The notes beneath the pieces are model-generated. The model was not told where the DNA came from, searched no databases, and saw only the letters and a program-made list of their open reading frames with translations. The position numbers and the translations under genes were made by a program. 64,000 nucleotides of DNA from UBA2402 sp044371005 (GTDB lineage: Bacteria; Planctomycetota; Phycisphaerae; Phycisphaerales; UBA1924), in the NCBI GenBank assembly GCA_044371005.1, contig JBILUL010000005.1, positions 1-64,000 of the forward strand. The letters are read 5' to 3'. Shown piece after piece: positions 60,236 through 64,000 of the stretch; positions within the stretch are counted from its first letter, which is position 1; every line of letters starts with the position of its first letter.

Positions 60236-62011
60236 TCAGTCCTGTACTTCCACCCAGCGATTGAGCAGGCGGGCCGCGGCCTCCGGATCGTGCTCCACGA
60301 TGCCCTCGACCTGTTCAAGCATCTTCTTGACCTGCATCTCACCCTCCTCGACCTCGATGCCTGACATGGCCGTGTCGCCCTCCTCGGCCTCACCGACAAC
60401 ATCGCTCTCCGCATCAAGCGTGGGCGGCAGGCCCACGAGTTCCTCGGCCGTGGGCATCTCCTTGCGGACGCCGACCTTGCGAACCATCATCACCATCATG
60501 AACAGTGCCGCCACGCTGAGCATGCCAAGCACCGCCTTGTCGAAGAGCCCGCCACCGAGCAGGGCCGTCAGACCCCCGGCACCCGAACCCGACGATCCCA
60601 GCGAGAGCCCGCTGAAAAGCCCCGCCTGCGTCACCTGGAGGTTCGCCGGAACATCCACGGGCACCATCGCCACATCGATGCTCTCGGAGGCGACCTTCTT
60701 GAGCTCCTCCTCATCGGCGCCAGCAAGGCTCTGCGCCGTCATCGCTCGCACGTGAGGAGTGATGCTGTCGATGATGCGCTTCTTCTCGATGGCGAAGCGC
60801 TGGTTGATCTCGTCGTCAGTGGGCTGGACTTCCTTGGTGTCGTCCGCGGCCGCCGCGGCGTCCTTGGGCGCAGCAGCGGCCGCCGCGGCCTTGATCAGCC
60901 GCACCACGTATCCCTGCGGCACGGTCACGGAAACTGCCACGCGCGTGGCCTGTCCCTTGGGATCGATGATCGTCTCGGTCCTGGTGCCCACGTGATTCAC
61001 GTACTCGGTGGTCGTCTCGTTGGTCTCCTGCTTGGCCGCCGATCCCCCACCGCCCGAGTTGATGTCGGCGGTCTGGTTGGAGCCGAATCCCGGCTCGCCC
61101 CCGGAGGAGGGCTGCGTGCTCGACATCGTCTTCTCGGTCTCCTTGGACCGCATGCTGATGGTGCCCTGCTTCTCCGGCATGTTCGTGCGGACTTCCGCTC
61201 TCGAACGCGCCACATCCACGTGCGCAGTGACGGCGACCGCCACGCCCGGGATGTACCCCAGCAGTTCCTGCAGCTTCTCGCGAGTCTGTGACTCGACCAC
61301 CTTGGCGTGCTCGAGGTAGGTAGCCGGCAGGATGTCCTGCTCATCGGTGGCGGTGCGCTTGCGCCCGTTGGCGGCATCGGTGACCGTCACGCGGTCGATC
61401 GTCAGCCCCGCGCGGCTCCCGGCGATGAAGCCCACGATGGCATCGACCATGGCCTGCGTCATCGGCGTTCCGGTGTCGGTCGTCACGGTCGCCGAGGCGC
61501 TGGGCTTGCGCATCTGGGCACCGAACCCCGAGGGCTCGGGCACATCGAGGAAGACCTGCGCGGAGCGAATTCCCTTGAAGTCAGCAATGCGGGCGCTCAG
61601 CTCATTGGCGAGGGCATTGATGTAGGCCTGCTCATTCTGCTGGCGCGAGTTCATCCAGTTCGATCTGGAGAGGATGTTCTCGAAGAGGATGGCCTTCTCG
61701 TTGGGCAGCGCTCCTGCTTCACCCAGCGCCGAGAACGCCCGGTTGCCCTGGCCGACGGGCACCAGAACGCTGGTGCCGACGACCTTGGCGTCAAAGCCCA
61801 GTTCGTTGAGCTTCGCCGCGGCGGCGGCGAGTTCCTGCGCGGGGCGTCCCGTGAGCATCGCGTCGGTGGCGGCCTTGCCCGTGTACTGCGAGACGATGAA
61901 CAGCGTCATCAGCAGCACGATCATGACGGAACCGATGAGCAGCTTGTGGGTCGCGTTGAGCTGACCCAGGTTCCGCTGAATGTTGCTGAGCGCGCGTTTG
62001 AGCACTTCCAT
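60236..62011 (-). CDS. fliF: Flagellar MS-ring protein FliF
   Basis: A 591-residue protein. The first membrane helix is at about 24-44 (LIGSVMIVLLMTLFIVSQYT). The ring-building motifs then include LAAAAAKLNELGFDAKVVGT, SRQQNEQAYINALANELSAR and GIRSAQVFLDVPEPSGFG, with periplasmic domains carrying Gly/Ser-rich inserts. A second helix lies near residue 485, and the C-terminal tail RLLNRWVEVQD binds FliG. GGAGG eight bases before the ATG at 62011 decides the start; in-frame ATGs at 62026 and 62044 are less likely. The 227 bases to fliE show no gene. Confidence 0.96.
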   Translation of the reverse strand: MEVLKRALSNIQRNLGQLNATHKLLIGSVMIVLLMTLFIVSQYTGKAATDAMLTGRPAQELAAAAAKLNELGFDAKVVGTSVLVPVGQGNRAFSALGEAGALPNEKAILFENILSRSNWMNSRQQNEQAYINALANELSARIADFKGIRSAQVFLDVPEPSGFGAQMRKPSASATVTTDTGTPMTQAMVDAIVGFIAGSRAGLTIDRVTVTDAANGRKRTATDEQDILPATYLEHAKVVESQTREKLQELLGYIPGVAVAVTAHVDVARSRAEVRTNMPEKQGTISMRSKETEKTMSSTQPSSGGEPGFGSNQTADINSGGGGSAAKQETNETTTEYVNHVGTRTETIIDPKGQATRVAVSVTVPQGYVVRLIKAAAAAAAPKDAAAAADDTKEVQPTDDEINQRFAIEKKRIIDSITPHVRAMTAQSLAGADEEELKKVASESIDVAMVPVDVPANLQVTQAGLFSGLSLGSSGSGAGGLTALLGGGLFDKAVLGMLSVAALFMMVMMVRKVGVRKEMPTAEELVGLPPTLDAESDVVGEAEEGDTAMSGIEVEEGEMQVKKMLEQVEGIVEHDPEAAARLLNRWVEVQD

Positions 62012-62271
62012 CGCCGCGGCCTCCATGCCGCCAGAGTGGGACATGCATCAGCATGCCCGGAGCCGATCCTTCGGCCCGACTTACTCCTGGCCATGGACTG
62101 ATTCGGCACCCGGCAATCACGCGCTTGAAATGCGCATGCCGCGCAGGAACTGCGTTCTTTCGTGCGCTCCCCGGTTGGGGCGTACTGACTCGCTCCCCGG
62201 AAGGTGGTGCCGCGTGCGCACGGAGCGTCCGCGAAGGGACGTTCCGCACACCTGTCGCGTCCGAGCTCCGC

Positions 62272-62616
62272 TCAGACGCGCATCTGCTTGATTTCGTCGT
62301 AGGCCTCGACCATCTTGTTGCGCAGCTGCTGGAGCATGCGGAACGCGTTGTCGGCCTTGTTGGTGGCGTTCACGATCCCCTCAAGATCGGAACGCTCTCC
62401 GGTTGCCAGATCCGTCACCGCGCGCGTTGCTTCCTGCTGCGCACGATTGACCTCCTCGACGCCGGCCTTGAGCACATCCTTGAAGCTCGTGTAGCCCGCG
62501 CCGCCGCTCTGTGCCTGGGTCCCCGCGCGGAAGGTTCCACCCCCCGTCAGCGAACCGGGCCCCGTCAACCCGCGATCGCGGGAGGGAGCGTTGATGAATC
62601 CAAGTGGGTCTGCCAT
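62272..62616 (-). CDS. fliE: Flagellar hook-basal body protein FliE
   Basis: A 114-residue protein linking the MS ring to the rod. SFKDVLKAGVEEVNRAQQEA, LATGERSDLEGIVNATNKAD and NAFRMLQQLRNKMVEAYDEI match the conserved C-terminal FliE core. GAGG is nine bases before the ATG. It follows flgC by 54 bases in the standard flgB-flgC-fliE order. Confidence 0.95.
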   Translation of the reverse strand: MADPLGFINAPSRDRGLTGPGSLTGGGTFRAGTQAQSGGAGYTSFKDVLKAGVEEVNRAQQEATRAVTDLATGERSDLEGIVNATNKADNAFRMLQQLRNKMVEAYDEIKQMRV

Positions 62617-62670
62617 GAGTAAAGCACCTCTTGGTGTCTGGCACGCTCACGCGAGCGGGCCAGTCCCGTT

Positions 62671-63090
62671 TCAACCCAACAACCGCAATACCTGTGCCAC
62701 CATGTTCTTCGACGCCTCGGCCGCCATGGCGTTAGCCTCGTAGGCCCTGCTGGCCTGCATCGCATTGACCTGCTCAACCAGGGGATTCACGTTCGAACTG
62801 CGAACATACCCCTGCTGCGGCCCCTCCTTGATGGCGAAGGGATGCCCGGGGTCCCACCTGAGATTGAACGGGCGCTGGTCCACCTCGATGCTGGCCACGT
62901 GGGCACCCATTCCCCTGGATGCGGGATCGGAGGCACCCGGATCACCCGGCGCGAAGATCACCTGGCGCGCCCGGTACGGCGTTCCGTCGGGCATCACCGA
63001 GTTCTGATTGGCCATGTTGGCCGAGATCGCCGTCAGTCGCGTCCGCTGGGCGATCATGCCGCTGGTCGAGATGTCGAGTAATCCGTACAT
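62671..63090 (-). CDS. flgC: Flagellar rod protein FlgC
   Basis: A 139-residue proximal rod protein. The start MYGLLDISTSGMIAQRTRLT with ISANMANQNSV, and the end YVRSSNVNPLVEQVNAMQAS with RAYEANAMAAEASKNMVAQV, are the paired rod-family D0 helices. AGGAG lies five bases before the ATG at 63090; a GTG two codons upstream is less likely. Confidence 0.96.
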   Translation of the reverse strand: MYGLLDISTSGMIAQRTRLTAISANMANQNSVMPDGTPYRARQVIFAPGDPGASDPASRGMGAHVASIEVDQRPFNLRWDPGHPFAIKEGPQQGYVRSSNVNPLVEQVNAMQASRAYEANAMAAEASKNMVAQVLRLLG

Positions 63091-63143
63091 GTTCACTCCT
63101 GCTGCGGGTCCATGCCCGCAAACGCCGCACCAATCCCCGCCGA

Positions 63144-63593
63144 TCAGACACGCTGCGCGATCGCCGACCGCAAGAGGTCATTCTGCCGCCGCAGCAGGTC
63201 AGAGGCCGTCTTGAATGCAAGCTGATTCTCGGCCATCGCCTGCATCAGCCGCTCCATATCCCGGTTGTTCCGATCGTGATGCAGAATGTTCCCCGAAGCA
63301 CTCGCCGGGGACAATCGGATGGGAGCACTCCTCCCCGCCCCGAACGAGACCTCGTCCGTGTCACTCAGTTCCAGCGCACCGGTCTCACCCCCGGTGGCAT
63401 CCCGTCGCTTGGCCACCGCGCGGGCCAGATGCTTCTGAAACGCCTGCGCCGAGACATCCAGCGGCACGAAGTTGGGCGTGTCGATGTTGGCCAGATTGTG
63501 CGCAAGCAGGCGCTGCCTCGCCCCGGCGAACTTGAGCATCTGCTCAAGCACCGGACCGGTTCCCGCATTGGCAAGATCATCAAAGATCATCAT
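63144..63593 (-). CDS. flgB: Flagellar rod protein FlgB
   Basis: A 149-residue rod protein. LEQMLKFAGARQRLLAHNLA followed by NIDTPNFVPLD is the rod-family N-terminal motif, and DMERLMQAMAENQLAFKTAS with DLLRRQNDLLRSAI the C-terminal helix. The ATG at 63593 begins 35 bases after the regulator gene stop, so flgB probably shares a transcript with it or uses a promoter within it. An upstream in-frame start at 63623 is possible. Confidence 0.94.
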   Translation of the reverse strand: MMIFDDLANAGTGPVLEQMLKFAGARQRLLAHNLANIDTPNFVPLDVSAQAFQKHLARAVAKRRDATGGETGALELSDTDEVSFGAGRSAPIRLSPASASGNILHHDRNNRDMERLMQAMAENQLAFKTASDLLRRQNDLLRSAIAQRV

Positions 63594-63627
63594 GGCCTGA
63601 AGACTCCGACCTCCCGCGTACAACCGA

Positions 63628-64000
63628 TCAGACGAACTGACTCACCACACCCTGCTCCTTCCACTTCTTGATCTTGAGCCCAAGCGTCCGCACCCCGATG
63701 CCAAGCGCCGCGGCGGTCCGCTGCCGATGCCCGCAGAACCGCTCGAGCGCTCCCAGAATCGCATCGCGTTCAACATCCTCCAGCACGCGAGGTGCCGATT
63801 CGACAGGTACCGAATGCACCTTGGGTTCGGCCACCTGAACAGGGGCCACCGGAGGCAGATGCACCAGCGGAGCGGGCGTCGAAAGCCAGGCCTCCACCAG
63901 TTCGTGCCGCAGCGTGCCGCCGATGGCGCCGCGCGCCGAACTGAGCACGACCGCGCGTTCACAGATGTTCTGAAGCTCGCGGACGTTCCCAGGCCAGTCG
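63628..64000 (-). CDS. Sigma-54-dependent transcriptional activator, C-terminal part (truncated by window edge)
   Basis: The visible 123 residues start with DWPGNVRELQNICERAVVLS, the end of the NtrC-family AAA+ domain (conserved WPGNVREL). A 50-residue Pro/Val-rich linker follows, then a Fis-type HTH: DAILGALERFCGHRQRTAAA and LGIGVRTLGLKIKKWKEQ. The gene continues beyond base 64000, so the receiver and ATPase motifs cannot be seen. Position just before flgB suggests a FlrC/FleR-like flagellar activator; with fliA at the other end of the block it implies a sigma-54 to sigma-28 hierarchy. Confidence 0.93.
   Translation of the reverse strand, partial: DWPGNVRELQNICERAVVLSSARGAIGGTLRHELVEAWLSTPAPLVHLPPVAPVQVAEPKVHSVPVESAPRVLEDVERDAILGALERFCGHRQRTAAALGIGVRTLGLKIKKWKEQGVVSQFV

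Noticed and set aside
58887..60755. Plus-strand open frame of 622 codons opposite fliF, fliG and fliH
   Set aside because: Lies entirely antisense to well-identified flagellar genes; long antisense frames are expected at this GC content, and the translation has no family motif.
1..64000. CRISPR arrays, insertion sequences, prophage genes, rRNA operons
   Set aside because: No regularly spaced direct repeats, transposase or integrase motifs, terminal inverted repeats with target duplications, or rRNA-like sequence were seen.

Overview
The window looks like a chromosomal piece of a high-GC member of the Planctomycetota, most probably a Phycisphaerae-like bacterium. The support is a planctomycete-style Ser/Thr kinase tail carrying TPR-like repeats, the 52-residue 'small basic protein' known from Chlamydiae, Verrucomicrobia and Planctomycetes, PEP-CTERM proteins with Arg-rich tails, secreted proteins ending in dockerin-like calcium loops with a terminal Gly-Cys, an ECF sigma factor of the Rhodopirellula/Verrucomicrobium type, and a complete flagellar gene cluster. 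No phage, IS element, CRISPR array, rRNA or convincing tRNA was seen. I recognise the families from sequence motifs only; no database search was run.

Layout. 1-4.2 kb (+): kinase C-terminus, a membrane-anchored protein with a SPOR-like tail, the small basic protein and an amino-acid dehydrogenase of the Glu/Leu/Phe/Val family. 4.2-11.8 kb (-): a compact histidine operon in which hisG, hisC-phosphatase, hisB, hisH-hisF and hisA-hisI-hisE-hisD cover all ten steps in five overlapping genes. It is preceded by a histidine-rich leader peptide and an attenuator-like terminator. 12-17 kb (-): a PEP-CTERM protein, an FHA-GAF-PP2C phosphatase and a two-component system. 17-26.4 kb: metG, a secreted dockerin-like protein, an ECF sigma/anti-sigma pair, and a rhomboid-trpS-LOG group. 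26.4-30.3 kb (+): a PAS-LuxR regulator, then a locus opening with a promoter overlapped by a perfect Fur/Zur-like palindrome. That locus encodes a His/Cys-rich protein, a pseudopilin and two related secreted proteins sharing an HxHxDYTL motif but carrying different C-terminal sorting tags. 30.4-41.2 kb (+): scpA, an NfeD-like protein, pgi, a large hybrid sensor kinase, a 12-loop dockerin-like protein, lpdA and mtfA.

41.3-64 kb (-): one flagellar block read from right to left. It starts with a sigma-54 activator cut by the window edge and continues flgB, flgC, fliE, fliF, fliG, fliH, fliI, fliJ, a MotE-like gene, fliK, flgD, a TIGR02530-type gene, flgE, a small membrane protein, fliL, fliN, fliO, fliP, fliQ, fliR, flhB, flhA, another small membrane protein and the sigma-28 gene fliA. 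It supplies the basal body, export apparatus, ATPase complex and hook. motA/motB, fliM, filament genes and flhF/flhG are not in the window.

The most unusual parts are the histidine operon (His-leader attenuator plus eukaryote-like fusion architectures), the putative metal-regulated surface-protein locus, and a strongly over-represented palindrome, GCCGCGGC, spread through the window.
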